Source of the DNA: Halichondria panicea
Lineage: Eukaryota > Porifera > Demospongiae > Suberitida > Halichondriidae
DNA length: 64,000 nt
Assembly: GCF_963675165.1 (NCBI RefSeq)
Contig: NC_087385.1
Coordinates: 5,539,412-5,603,411 of the forward strand
Reading direction: 5' to 3'
The position numbers were made by a program, and so were the translations under genes. The notes under the pieces are model-generated. The model worked only from the letters and a program-made list of their open reading frames with translations. It searched no databases and was not told the DNA's origin. Below, piece after piece: positions 37,701-52,700 of this stretch (its first letter is position 1; every line of letters starts with the position of its first letter).

Positions 37701-40700
37701 TCACCTCGTTAACAGCTGCCTCTGGGCATAGCGGCCCATCTGTGGCTGTGTGTGTCTGGATGGTACTGATATGCTCACCACATATACTACTGCTGGCATT
37801 TGCCAAGAGGTCAAGCAAAAAGTCACCTTTTTACAGAAGGCCAAATGATCATCTTTCTGTGTGTTCTCATAGTCACCATTTTGGAGCACTTGAAGTTAGT
37901 TTACACAACTACAAGCCACAGACCAGCATGCATTGTGTCAGTGTGTTCTTAGATACAATCAATTGTGATAAGGTGCCTTTATTCGAATTTCACTTGGTTT
38001 ACATTGCTCCCCTCAATGCTATGGATTCTTAAGAGGATGGCCGCAGGTATAGACTACTGCTTGTACCTATGTACACAAGAGCATGTATGGCTTTCTGGTC
38101 ACTGTGGGGAAAACAAACTGGTTATTTTTGTTTACTTCCGAAGGCCACAGACCTTGAGGGTAGGATCACTAGCCCTGGTTCGTGCATTCTAGGAGCAAGT
38201 TGTTTGTATTGTATAGAGTTATTATTTAGTCACGGAAGTGCTTCCCCGTCTATTGTAAACATTCAGCATGTGAGTATATAATACAGTTAACAACACCCCT
38301 TCCCCCCCTCCCTCTGTTTAGACACTGTTCTCTGCCTGTGCCCATACTTAGTGTAACTTATCTAGAGGCTATCAGTTCCAGTCTCTCAAGGATTGACTGA
38401 TCGGGTGGGTAGATGAGTCATGCTCGATCAACAGCTGAGAGCCCCACAATGATATTAGACATCGATCTAAGAGTTAATTGTTGCGTTTTACCAGCAAAAT
38501 TAAAATTTAATATTTCCTGGGGTCTAATGATGTCAGTGAGAATGGTATGCCTTGGGGCTTCCTGTAAAAGTCCCTCTACTACTATAGTGGTCTGCTGCAA
38601 CTGATTTGTGGACACAGGTTGCACAGTAACACATGGCTAGCATGGTGTGCGCATGTACAGTCTATTACTGGTTGGTCATTGCTGCTAGGCAACACACTGA
38701 TCCATCGCATGAGAGGTCAGTCCAGTCGGTCAGCTGCTATCTGTGGCCTGTGTCTGTATTGCCGTGTGGTAAAATGCTTAACAAAAGCAGTGGTGTTCCA
38801 CGTTACTAGCACCATGTACAGCTGAATGCTTTGATGTTCACCTAATTGTGTAGTCTAAGTCAGGAGATGGTAACTTGTGGTGACTGTGTTCACTCCAGCA
38901 TGAAATATGCTGGGTTGCCATGCTTTGTTATTTGTCATTTGTGTGCTAAAATGGCCTCATGATCAATAGGAAAACAAAAGGCCTTTAGAAGTACAAAACG
39001 TACCTGTGTCAGTCTTCATTATAGTTTTTTTATAGCTCACCCTAACCCTAACCCTAACTCTTTATAGCTGTTAATTACTATTGTCTACATTTGTTTGCAC
39101 AGTCAAGTGCCTGTTGCTAGTAGAGTGTGTTCGTAGTACTGTAGTAGTACAGGCTCTTACTTCTCAAGTGCCCAGGTTGTAAACAAGGCCAACTGATTAA
39201 GTGCTTTAATTACTCACCATTATCCACCAGTAGTAGGAGTGGGGAGATGCCTTAATCTGCTGTTTGTTTGTTTGTTTGATTGCAAACGGACATAGATACC
39301 TCTCACAGGAAATTTAAATAATTGGACCAGCTCGGCACCGGCTCCATATTACTCAATAAATTATTATAATTCGTTCTCACCTTTGCACCCTGTCTCTTTA
39401 CACACATGTCATCCGGTGAAATTGTACGTGCATACTCTACCTGTGATATCACACGATACGGTTCAGTGGTGGTCCGATATGCACATGGTCGTAGCTCTTA
39501 AAAGTAAACGTCTTACTTATTCAATTTCCACAAAGTGTCATCAGTTTTAAGTGGGTAGGGGAAGGTGTAACTATGGTATGTCCGTCAAAGGTCAGGTCTC
39601 GAACCATTAACTGATTGTGGTGTATCAGCTGACTCTCTTTTGTATTCCATCCTCACTTAAGTGTGTTTATGGAAAAGCAACGATCCCTTAAATCAAAGCA
39701 TACCACTGGTACATTGTGAACCCTTTTGACTCTTGGCAATTAATTATGCTAAAAACTAAAATTGTAAATCTGCACTGAGCAATGTACATGTACATGTACG
39801 TGGTTAGAGTCAAGTAACATTCATAATTACTTTGAAAGTTTATCTTTGTATGCCAACAGGGAAGACCTAGCTCTGCCGGTTTGTTGCCTAACTATAAATA
39901 TGACTTAATGATGAGAATAACTCTCTGTCATGTACACTTTCTCATATATGTACACCCCCAAACTGCTAAATATGTGCTCCTTCCTCTAGTCCTATACAGC
40001 AACACACCAACACACCCACCTGTGTAGGGTATCATACGCACACACACACAAACACACACACACACACGCACACACACTACCTCACTCCTTAATTGTCATG
40101 ACTAGAATCACAATTTCTCTTTCTCGTTGATATATTTTGATGAGGCAAACTCCCTCCCCTCCCCAAATCACTCACAATCAATTTTTTGAATATAATTCTT
40201 ATATAATTGTACCCCTATAAATTATCTCCTTTGATAATTACTCTCCCCCTCTCCAGTCTCCTCACTGTCTCCAGGAGCCCACCTTGAATGCAGCTGTGAC
40301 ACTGGCTTTAGCGTCTCCTCTGGACGACATCAGATCAAATGCTGAGCTGGTCAGAGAGCACCTTAAGACGCTCACCAACTTGGGGGGTCTCAATCATCAG
40401 GGGAGGGATCTATTTGAGGAAGTTAATAAGGTGAGGCCTCATACATTATTATGTTGCTTGTAAAAATGTATGACTGTGGTTGTCAGTGCCCGTAACTGAG
40501 TTTGAGCTGATTTTTGTATGTCCAATACATATATACTCACGATGACAAGCCTCTCACCACGCTGGTAGCACCACTGCCTCGTGCATTAGACCACTGGTAC
40601 CACTGCCTCAATCATTAATTATACCACTACTGCCTCGTGCATTAGACCACTGCTACTTTGCTCATTTCTCACACTTGTAGGGTGACCCCCACTCTCAGCA

Positions 40701-43700
40701 TAGAGATTAATTTTGGCTTCTGCTCAAACCACGTAACTCACAACTGACATAATTATAATAATTATATGCGGGTAGGTAGGAAGATGTTCTAAAGCATCCC
40801 CTCTACACCACAATAGCCCTGTGTGTCTGGTGCATCATGATAGGGATAGTTCCATGGCCATCGTCTAGGCGGCCACAGCAAAATACCTGAGGGCTTATTT
40901 TAATACCCACATCAAGGATTGGTGCACTGCATTCCAGTCTAGATACCTAGGCGACCTCGGGTGTCCATCCCAGTCCATATTAGAACCAGCACCTAGCTAG
41001 TTCGGTTTGACCTTTACATGTATGGTTTGACCTTTACATGTATGGTTCGTGTTGCATATGGTGTGTCTGACCTCTGGCTGTAGACATTTGCTTAAATGTA
41101 CTGTGTGGTTATATTAAGGCCAATTAGTGAATTGACTAACCTGCCCATACCCAATAAGCTATTTCATTTGGCAGACCTTTGCAAGTAACTCTTGACAACA
41201 GGCTTGTGGTATTTTATTAACCACATATCAGATATTTGGTGGTTTAATTGCTAACCAGTGGAGTAGACCATAGTCTGTTGGGCTCCAGGGAAAGTTCTTC
41301 TGGAGTGCTGGATGTGCATATTCTGTACATTCCTCTTCATGTTCCCTGACCAAATAGTCAGTAACTCAAATTGCGTACATACATTGGAGTGTGCCTGTCT
41401 GGCTTCTATTGTATACTGTTCTGGTTACTGGTGCTATAATTATTATTCAGTAACAGTACTCCACCCGTGGGAAGGAAGCAGTGGCAGTGCTGCCATTTTG
41501 TCTCTTTATAGCCTGATTATTATTATTTGAAGCCATGCATATACTTAAAAAACCATACTGCATACATGTACATATACAGTTCATACTGTTAGCAATGGGC
41601 CGGTTTAATTAATTATTGTGTATGACGCTGTGGTACCGAGGCAACATGCCTGAGGCCATTTGAGGTCAGGCATTCAAGCACTTATTGATTGACTATTTGT
41701 AGGTGAACATGATTGATCCCCATGTTGGTATATAGGGAGAGTGTGAACCAATCCACTCCCCCCACCAGAGCTTTGTTAGTGTTCTATAGCAGCTCCAAAT
41801 TATGGCTCTGCGCATTAGCGTGTGGAATGCACTTGGGTCATTGTCTCCCTAATTGGAGGATTGTTGTGATAAGCGGTCACTATAGGTAGTGGGGATTTCA
41901 TATTTCCCCCTTTTTTAGTAATTTCCGGAAATCTATGATGATTGTTGTTTCTCACACCACACACACACAGTGTTTCCCTGACAAGAGCGTGCTCCTAGAG
42001 AAGGCTAAGATAGAGCTCAAAAGTCTCACTAATGTCCATGAGGTAAGTGAGGGGATGAATAACTAATTAAAAGGGTATGTGCCTGTACGTTTGCACTATG
42101 TGTTTCCATTCACCTTACCACCTGTGGCCTAATTTACAGAGTTGAGTATACACATTGAGAGCTGGCCTTAAAAAGGTGTTTTTTTCTCCACCTGTGGCCT
42201 AATTTATGAACAGTTGAGAGTACACATTGAGAGCGTTTGTGGTTGGATGCAGTGCACCTGATGGTGGGAACATGTGTGACCAAATTTGTAACCAGTGCCC
42301 ATGGATCTAAAGATGTGGCCATGATTAGTTATTGCAGTCACAAGTTTGTGTGTTAACTGGACCAATGGTGGTCTACAAAGTAGCTCACATTTCAACCATG
42401 TTAGAGTTTCAACCATGCTGGAGCAATGATGGTAGCTCAGATTTCAACCATGCTAGCTGTAGTACTATGTTGTCAGCTACTAGTGTTTGTAAGCTCTAGT
42501 GTTCTAAGCATTTGATGTGGAGTCAAATACACATCATTAATAGAATGTGTTTGTGTACACAGGAGCTAGCTGCCAGTGCATTTGTGTGTGTGTGCTGTAG
42601 GGATGTACTTGCTAAAGTTGGGAGTAGATAGCAGTTTCAAACTAATCATGTGCTAATATGGTACCCACTCACATAACAGATTTGACCTTGTGTGTAATGT
42701 GGTCACCTAGTTGAGCCAAGCATGCTTTTTTCAGCAGTGTTGATTAGATTAGCCCAACCAGAGCTAGGTACCTGGCAGTAACAGGATAGCTGGGGTGTTG
42801 TAGCTATGTGAGACTGGCGCACTAGAGTGTGGCCAGCCCAACCAGAGCTATAGATACATGGCAGTAACTAGAGTGTGGCCAGCCCAACCAGAGCTAGATA
42901 CATGGCAGTAACAATATAGCTGGGGTGTTGTATCTGTGTGATACTGGTGCACTAGAGTGTGGCCTCCCCACCCGTGTGATACCGGTGCACTAGAGTGTGG
43001 CCTCCCCACCCGTGTGATACCGGTGCACTAGAGTGTGGCCTCCCCACCCGTGTGATACCGTTGCAGGTGCACTAGAGTGTGGCCTCCCCATCCCTACATG
43101 TTTGGTATGACCTCAAGCCAGTGTCAGGGAAACATGTAGCTCACCAACATACCAGACCACAGATGCAACGCATTTTTTTTGCTAATAAAATTACACAAAT
43201 TACACTGATATCACTTAAAAAGATAGGTAATTTAATTTCCGAATTCAAAAAAAAGGTTACCCACCAAGTTATTGTAGTAGCTAGAGAGTAACTATTATCC
43301 TCCATGTCACACAGTTGTAAAATCTGTTTGTCTAATACATTTTCCCTTTCGTAAAATTTGCTATCGCCCTGTCTATCAATAAAAAAGCTTTGTAGTCGCC
43401 TTGTAGCTCCCAATTAATGGTAAGTGCATGCATATAGCTACTGTACTAGGAGCACTCTTGTAGGCCTACATGCATATAGCTACTGTACTAGGAGCACTCT
43501 TGTAGGCCTACATGCATATAGCTACTGTACTAGGAGCACTCTTGTAGGCCTACATGCAACATCTGTGAGCCTTGTGGACCAATGGTCTTAATGTGTAATA
43601 ATTGCTGTAGCAACCATTTTTACTATGGCAATCAATTGAGGCAATTTGTCTTAGCTATGAGCCCTTATGTACCATTATAGATATGACATGCATAGTATTA

Positions 43701-46700
43701 TATTACTTACGTACTATACTACTAAGTGCTGTATCTGCTTTAATTCAGCCTAGCTACAAAAACATTTTTCCTCCTTCTCTTTCTTAGAAAAGTGACTTCT
43801 CAGAAAGAGTGACATACTAGTTCACATTGCTCATTATAGGGCAAATATTTGCTTCTTGATTATCACTTTTCACTTTTATGATGTCCTACAACAACTGTAA
43901 TTGTTTTTTCCTCCCATTCGTTAGACAAATCCTGTTCGCATTTCTTATTAAAGAAATTAGCATTTAAAATATATCTCACCTGCCAAAGTTTCCGTGAGAT
44001 CGCATCATGATCAATTAAGCTCCTTTTCATAAAAATAAACATTTACATGTGCTTTCCGTGTGCATCAATTACCGTGGCGACTATTGTTTATGCATACATT
44101 TGCACATTGAAATCTCTTTCCTTTTGTTTTTTTGTCTGTTTATAATCCCTAACATCCAGTTGTGTATAATAAGTACAAGCTCTTTCAGTATGCTTGAGCA
44201 TGGCTCTACCTAGCACCTACTAATGTTTAAAGGGGAATGGCATGCCATGGGTACTTTAATTTTTCACAGTTAGAAAGTGAATTCATTTACTGTAATTGGA
44301 AGTATGTGGTTGAGTGGAGCGCAAATGCCTCTTGGCTAGAAGTGTGTCCTTGTGAATAACCATTGCAGATCATTTGCTCGCTCTACTGGTCGCGTAAGAA
44401 TCTTGTTTTCAAAACAGGACATTCAATCTCGTTAAAGTTCTATTCCCCACAGTTTGTGTATAGAACCTCTGCAGAATCACTCGCCCCCTCCATTGCCTTA
44501 TACCGGTTGGTCGTCCCAAATATTTACCCTGAGGCGTGACAGCCGACTTGACTCGCTGTCACACATTGTTGAGCACTTATCCAAACAATGTGCAATTAAT
44601 ACACTCATCTAGCCCTGCAACAACAACTGGCTTTAAAACCCTATTTTGGCTCAATAATGATTATTGCCACCTCTTCATCACTTGTGTAAGCAGCTCAGGA
44701 TACTGAATCATGCGTGCTTATAAAGAGTTCACTCTTTGTATGCAATTATAGTTATTATCCACTCAAGCATGCCTCCTGTTTGTGCAAAAATCCTTCACTT
44801 AGAGGCTACTATTCTGATGCAATTACCACACTCTGTGGCAAGTGAAAGACAAAAACATCAATCTCATTTTAGCCATGTATTTATATCAGATGTGTATATG
44901 GCTTACACACTAGAGATACAATACATGTGTTAAAAACCAAAACAGGTGGTGAAATTAGCTCCCCCTGAACCTTGCTCTGATATTTACCTGAGGCTCATCA
45001 GCCCTGTGCACATCTGTTGTGTAGTTGCTCCCTGAGGCAGCTGTATATAGTGAGACAGAGGCACACCTGTTAGGGGGTACATGTATGTGTTGGCTGAATT
45101 AGTGGCTGGTCGAATTCCTTAGAACTCCTCTGCTGTTGGGATGTGGGCTGGTCTTGTTGTTAATACATCAACCCAAACCTAAAGAACTAGGTAATCCCAC
45201 GTCCCTGGTTGCCATTGTTGTCAGGAAGATTGGGCTGTGTGCATCCTGTCCTCTTTCTCTGCATAGTTAAATATACACCCACCACTATCAAAGGCCTCAG
45301 ACACACGCGTGCAACCGTTACCTGTCATGGTTTTTCATGAAGTGTCTGATAATATGGAAACTGGGCTTGAGTACAATGGGCATGTTGGTATTGAACATCC
45401 TGTATTTGTGTATGTTACCTCATCAAACACCTCTTACTTGTATGCAGGCTATGCTGGAACACAGTGACTACCTTCAGGACCAGCTGGATGCCTACAAAGG
45501 TAACCATGCACACACATTCACAAGATAATTAAGCATTCTTGGCATAGACTCAGCTGGATAATTGCGATTGCTCCATTAATTAATGTCCTTAGCTACATTG
45601 TACGTACATGCGTTCGTTAATTTGTATCCTTAAACTCGCTCTAGTTGATGGAGCAAGTTACGGGGGTGGCCAATTATCCGGGTTAATGGTACAAGACGAT
45701 TATTTCAATATCAGTAACGATAGCGGAGGCACACGACTGCGATGGTTTGCATTCTTGTCCAACTACCCACTCAACTAGCTTACATTATATCTGTGGTTTG
45801 GAGAGGCTGATTATGTTATGGTTTGCACATGTACTGCTGCCTCTACCATGTACTATACATGTACTCGTGATGAACAATACCATGAGCCTTGGGATACGCA
45901 TTAAAACATTAGTTATGATTCGCAGACACAAGATTCCGCCCCCTCATTGGCCCTAACAGCCAGCTATAGTCACCTCAAACTAACCACAGGCAGTACTCAT
46001 GCCCACTCATTTGCCAGTGGTGTCCATTCAACTGGAAGTGGGCAGGTGGGATGGTAGGGTTTGTCTGTGGTGGCATTTGTGTGAGCTCCTCTTTTCTCAG
46101 CTCTGTAGCTCCAGAGGCTCTAATTGAGTTACCTTTGGTACCTACTACAGGTGTATGTGTGTAGGCTGTGCTCATGGTTACTGCACCCAGTGGGGGGTGT
46201 TGGGACCCATGTATTCGCTAACTAAATTATTATTATCATCCCCTTTTCCCTCTCCCTCTCTCTTCTTCTCTCTTTCTCTCTCTCTCGTAGAGTATCTCGC
46301 AGCAGTCAGAACCAAAGTAGGAGAAGTGGTAAGTTTAATTTATGAACATGAATACCCTTGGCTTTGGTATTCGCATAAAGTACACCTGTGTTTGCACTAA
46401 ACAATGGCATGCAATTATGCTTTGCTTGGCAAGCCTTTGAGTTGCAAGATGATACCAATCACATACGTGCGTGTATACTTATGCAAATTTGACATTTCCC
46501 AAAGAATCACAACTGTAACCTTCCCATACTTGTTTGTCTTCATGCTTAGCAACCTAGTAACAACATGTTCAGAAAGGCCAGAGGAACATATCGATTCTCG
46601 CACCAGGCTCTAGAGAAGGAAGGAGTGATTCTGGAGACTCCTGGCATACCCGAGCAAAGGTGAGAGGCCGGGTTACCTAAGTGTGTCTAACTGAACCGGC

Positions 46701-49700
46701 CTGTAATAACACGGTCCATTATATCATTAACTTGGAAATTTGCATGAATAGCTTGTGGTAAGCGGTTACACTCTGTACCCAGACTTCAAATGACCCACTC
46801 ACACTTAGTAGACATCCGTTTACCATTTGTAGACATGTTATAAGTTTTGGTGGACTTTTGTTATGTCTTGCTCTTCGTTTTGTCTTGTAGAAGAAAGGCC
46901 ATCTCCTACCAAATGAGCTGTCCAGAGCCTGGGATCTATCTCCTCTCAATGCACTACAAAGGTATGTACGTATATACGTCAATTAATGCATTCTATCTCT
47001 GTATGAGTGATATATGACGTGTGTAATGCACACCACCTCCCTCTGGAATTAATGCCATTCGGAGGAGGTACAGCTAATCCCTTATATGTTTCTGAAAGCT
47101 AAATATAATTGTGTCTTGTGCATCGTACGTTTTCTATTTGGTGTTTTAGTTGTTTCCCCACTGTCACTCCTCAATGTTGGTTTTTACTCATAATTATCAT
47201 GTGTACGTATTTTAATCAATTTTAGCGTTACTGTATGTCTGCAGCCGTAGCAAGAAGTAATGTGTTTGCATATAGGTGTCTAAAAGGAGGCTTTAAGGAG
47301 CTCTGGTATTCGGTTACTTAATCAGCCCTCACACTAGGTGGTCTAACTGTTATCGACATGTGCACGCGTAGCACACTTGTGTGTTCGTGCATCAGTAGAT
47401 TGAATTACAACTCTCAATGCCGTTGTGTGTCCAAATTTAGGGCAAAAATTTTGCGTTTTCTTTAACCCTAATACTATAGTGATTGCGTTATATAACCAGA
47501 GAACACATTTGAAGTAATACCATTTTCCAGTGGCCATGCAGGCTGTAACTTTTGCACAGTTGTTTTCAATGTTGATTACCATGCACTGACAATGTTTGTA
47601 TCAGCTAGCATATCAGATTAGAACATTCAGCACACTTCGGTGTCCTCTACCAACGATCGTGCCTTAATATTTATGTAATGCTATATAGGTCTAAGTTTTA
47701 CTTGTTGGTGTATTGTTGATACGGAGGCTTGTGAATCATCTGTTGATCCTTCCTGTAAAGAACTATACGTATATGTATGCACATACTGTGTGTACATGTC
47801 TCTGAAAGGTGACCTTTCTTCATCTTTATAAAAAAAATTCCATCTGCATATACGTGAAGGTGAATAAAAGTAGAATAGTAGAATGGAATGTGCGTGAGAG
47901 TTGGATTACTCCTCTTTATGAACTCTTGATAGCACCTGGCCATATATTCGTAGGTCCCGTTTAACCACGCTGTGTACTCACTCTCTTACTGAAGAAGCTT
48001 TTCCTGAGTGGGTGTTGAGTGTTGTTTATTGTTCATCTGCACATGTAGGTCTTAACATTTCCTTGTGTGTGGGGGGGAGCAGTGCACTTGTAGCTGTGCA
48101 ACGTTTGGTGTTTGTTTTATTCTTACAGTGCTTACTTTGCCTATAGTTTCCCAGTACAGCAATGTCTTGTTTTGCTTAACCTCTACACTCTGTGAATGAC
48201 CAATATTCTCAATTATGTGCCTATATTTAGCAGATCTAGCTTGTACGTGATCGAATTTGAATTCAACAATTTAAAGTATTCATCAAGCTACTCTGTTGCT
48301 AGGGAGACTATTACGAGGCTGGTAGTAATCTGATAAGTTGTTGAACTTTTCTTTGATCTCCCGAAGTTTATTAATGTGTTAGGAACAAGCATACCTCCAA
48401 GGTGCACAGATTAAGCCATGTGTAGGTTTGGTTCAGCACTAAAGTTGGACTAGTCTCTGTAATGACCCTACATTATAATAAAATAGTACTTTGTTAATAC
48501 CTCAATCCCGCTTTCTCAAGTGTCTCGAATAAACATTCCTCCATTATTTGGTAAAGTCGTTATCGTATCAACTTGTTGCTATCAATTAAGCATACTTAGC
48601 TGATTAAGTACCTGCTGATTTAATCGATGTGATCTTCAAAGACTTTTTGTATTATTAGATCAACGTACATAATAACCTTGTTCCAGCTAGTTAGAGTTGA
48701 ACAATCACCCTGTTATATAGTTTTACCCTTCATTGGGACATTTTTGCAGGGACATCACTTTTCATTTTCAACCTCGTGTGGTAGTTTGTGCATATCTCAG
48801 ACATAATTTCCCTGGCTGAGTTGGTGCTAGTCTGTACAGACTACTAGTTGTTGGTCTCATCGGTGCAATCATGACCACTTTCCAGTCCAATGCACCTATT
48901 AGTATACATTTTCACTTGGGCAATTTTGTCTCAAAATATGTGTCTTTTCAGAGCTAGAAGTGTTTTTGGAAGTTTAAAATGACTACTAGTTTGTGTTGTA
49001 GAAGTTGTTGAAGTGTTTTCCGGCTTATAGATTTACATGTTTTTTTTTAATCTCTCAATAGCTTGAAAGCAAGCCTAATTACAACCAAGCATATTTAATT
49101 GGTGTCCCATTTTCCTTGTGGTTGTTCCTCCCTGAGCATGGGAAGCTGGGTTTCTTTCCTGGAAAGCGGCTGTGTTCATTACTCTTCTCTGCTGAGCAAA
49201 GGACATATTTTACCACAACTGGAATGGATACAAATTAAATTTTCCTTTCCTGTTTATATCAAGACACTTGTACACAATATTAAAGAAGCTCTCACATTTC
49301 TACCGCACTACTACACAGCAATTTTAAGTGTGCATTACAACGATTAGTATGCAGTGCAGTGTGTGTGTGTTTGTTGTGTACATATTATCTGCATCCTATT
49401 ACCTTAATCCTGCGAGATAAGGCACTTCCTCCTACACTCTTTTACATACTCAGTAGAGTCATCTATAGCCTCCGTATATAGCTCAGTGGAGCGTTAGGTG
49501 ATGGATCCATTTAATTGTATCATTCCTTTTTGGCAAACGTATTATGCTGCTCTGGTGATGTATGTATCAGTGGCCCTGGGGGAGTGTTCGTGTGTTGGGC
49601 AGCTGCTTGGTATATTGTCACGTACGTGAGTGGGTGCATGGGGAGTGTGTGTGGTGAAGTTTGTTTTTTGTGGGTGAATTCCTTTTGAGTGTGACCAAGC

Positions 49701-52700
49701 GAGCAAATCAAAGTATGCATTTTATTGAAAAGTTCGCTAATGGCACGCCTCTAGCTGTTTGTTTTGCTTGTGTGCTTATACATGTACCTACTTAACTGCT
49801 TGCTGTGATGTGAATGAGTAATGTTACAGCTGTGACACATTAGACCACCCTTGATGTGTGCCACACAGGCTTACATTACTAGCTAGAACTCAACCTCTTG
49901 TATCACAATTCAAATTCACATTGACATCATCTGTCACACTAGTGCAGCTGGCTGCTCGAGTGTGGTTGCATAATCCAACTAGCCTGAGAAACGCTTTTCG
50001 AGAGAAGCCATGGGAGACTCTTGTAGCTCTGGTTTCCTGCTGTGGTCGGTGGCGCTGAAAGTTTGTATGCTTGCTGCTTTTCCTCTCCCCTTGTTGGCCC
50101 ATCAGGCTGAGTATGGATGTGTGAGGTATCCTCTACACAACCCTCTACTTCCAGTGAAGTCCCTGCAGTTGTCATAATTACTATGGACTAGCGTAGTTTT
50201 ATGAAAATCAGAACTGTAATGAATTTTCCTAGAGTTGCATGTACTCGTTGTTGACTATATTATTTCAGTAAATTAGTGAGCCTCAATAGAAAATTTATTA
50301 AAACTTGGATCAATGGTGAAATTTTTCAAAACCCAATTCTGAAAGTGCTAAATTATATGTTTCAGCTTATGTGTTGGGTTAGGTTCGGAGCTCAAACAGT
50401 TCTGTAAATTAACGTGTCTTCAACCTTATAAACAGCTAGCTTACTACAAGCACACAAGTTCTTGTTGTTATCATGTCTCCTTGGGAATAGGTATAGTGCC
50501 TACACAATACATCCCTTGCATGGCAGTACCTACGCTACATCCTTTAGTAAGCTTGGACAAAGTTAGGTCCCCCTAATTAATGTTGTACCAACATACCAAC
50601 AAGCCTATCGAGATAGGGCTTCTGAAAACTAGTATTTTTTTTTCAGTAGCTATTAGCTAACTTGTTGTGCATAATATGTGGAGAAGTGCGCAAAACAGAA
50701 TTTGTGTAATTTAATTTAATTATCAGTTGGTAATTCTCAACAACATTTTGATGGGAACTGGTGTTTAATTTGGGATGTTTACATGATTGGAATGTTTCTT
50801 TAACCAAGCTGGTTCATGGCTACCCTCTCCGATCTGTTGAGGTTGTTTGATGTGGCATATTTGATCTAATTACCCAAACACCTGTTTCCTGTACCCGCCA
50901 TGGTAGCTAGTATATTCTCTCCCCTCTAAGGTTTGCAGCCGTATGCACACCTCGTGTGCTTCATAGATTATAGTCAAAACAATCTCTGTACATTTATATT
51001 TAAAAGAATTTGAGGCCACTTGAAATTTAGGAGGGACATTTGGCAGACAACGTATGCAGGAGTGAAATCTAATCTGTAGCTCATATGGAGCGTTGTCATG
51101 TACCGTTGCTGTAGCTCTTTGCAAACTGAATTAAAGTGTAGTACTGTCTCGGTATCCCACACACGGTCTCAGACGTTATGCCCCCTCAGGCCCGGTGTAG
51201 CTATAGGTGTATTGGAATGATATGTTCGTAGCCTCAGGTCAATATTTGAGCACTTTAAAGGTGAACATTACTTGCCCATGGGATGTTTTGGGTTCTCTCA
51301 TCCTCTCTCAAAAATTTCCCCATGACCTATGAAATCAGTGTGAACCTCTAGACCGTGTTGTCATGGTGTGGTCAAACTGACCTGTTTTGCTAACGGTAAT
51401 CATGCATTGGAAGATTTCCCTTGATATTATTCACTAGGAGAAAAGACCTTCTATGAATAATTTCCTGGGACAGGACACAGGTGTTTACATGGATTTCTTG
51501 TTTATGCATTCTAATGAATATAATATATTATTCCGGCTACTAGCGCAAAACTGTTCGACATATCACAACAAGCTTATCGTCAAAACTCGCCCACTCATCT
51601 TCAGACATGCACAAGTCTAGCATGCTGCTCACTTGTATAACAGCCAAAATGTTTACTCCTTGCTTTAGCAACACCATTCAGTTGGCTCTAGACTTCAACT
51701 TTAAATACTCGTTCACACTCCTCTGGTTGCTTCTAGCCCCCTCGTTTTGTTTGTGTTAGTCATCCACACCCTGCCCACTATTTCAGACTTTTTGTGATAT
51801 TTAATTTTGAGAGACTGTGATTAAATCATTACAGCTACACAGCGCTCCGTAAAATTAGATATCGGGACAACCATATTAGGTCATTCGGAACGTGCTTTGG
51901 AAAGATGGTTCCTGTTGGCAGAGAGTGGTTCTAATAAGTATAGCAGCTAAGCTCTGCCCACACTTGTGGCCTATCGTCCAAGCCACAGAACTAATTTCTT
52001 TGCAGCTCTCTCTTTGTTACTGTCTCTCACTTCATTTGTGGTCGTGGTGTCTTCCTAAGCAGATTAATCTGAGCCTGAAATCGATCAGTGTTTGGCAACA
52101 TGATTAATTCATCTAAATACTCCTTATTAGCTTTCCATTGTGTGTGGACTAGCAGAGCCAGAGTGGGGGATGCTCTCACTTAGTTTCCATGTGTACAACC
52201 CTATAGGCAATTCCACTTAATAGGATTTTTTGTGTGTCCTCCTCCTAAAAGAGGTCTTGTCATTTCCCTATGTGCAGAAGTACATATTTTAGACCAAATT
52301 CAGATGTTTTTTGCATGTGATCGACTGGTGTCCTCTTTCAATGTTTGTATATATATAGAAGGAATTGGATAGAGTGATGGCTCCCTTGTTACATGTACGC
52401 ATATCAAGGTCACTTTGATCTCAAATCGTTCACCTTAGATTTCATGTTTTTTGGGCACAATATTCTAGTTTGGGTAATGCAAACCTTACTGGAGTTCACA
52501 CAATTCCATTACCATGCAGTCATGATCACATGCATTCTGATAACATCATCATACCTAGCTCATATTTGTCTCTCTTCTTATGCAGGACACCAGAAAGCTA
52601 TCTACGAGAAGACTCTGCATCTGGAGGACCTGCTGGAGCTACAACACCTTCGTGACCCTGTGAGTTTCCATACCAACAAATTGCCCGGTTTATTATTGCA

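Larger units (their letters stand above)
42043..45447. other. IQGAP-like intron 16 with two tandem arrays
   Basis: Contains a 38-bp tandem array (42935-43093) and a 42-bp array (43427-43556) plus AT-rich unique sequence. No gene seen. A SOX/POU-like composite (ATTGTTTATGCATA) is at 44083-44096. Confidence 0.5.
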
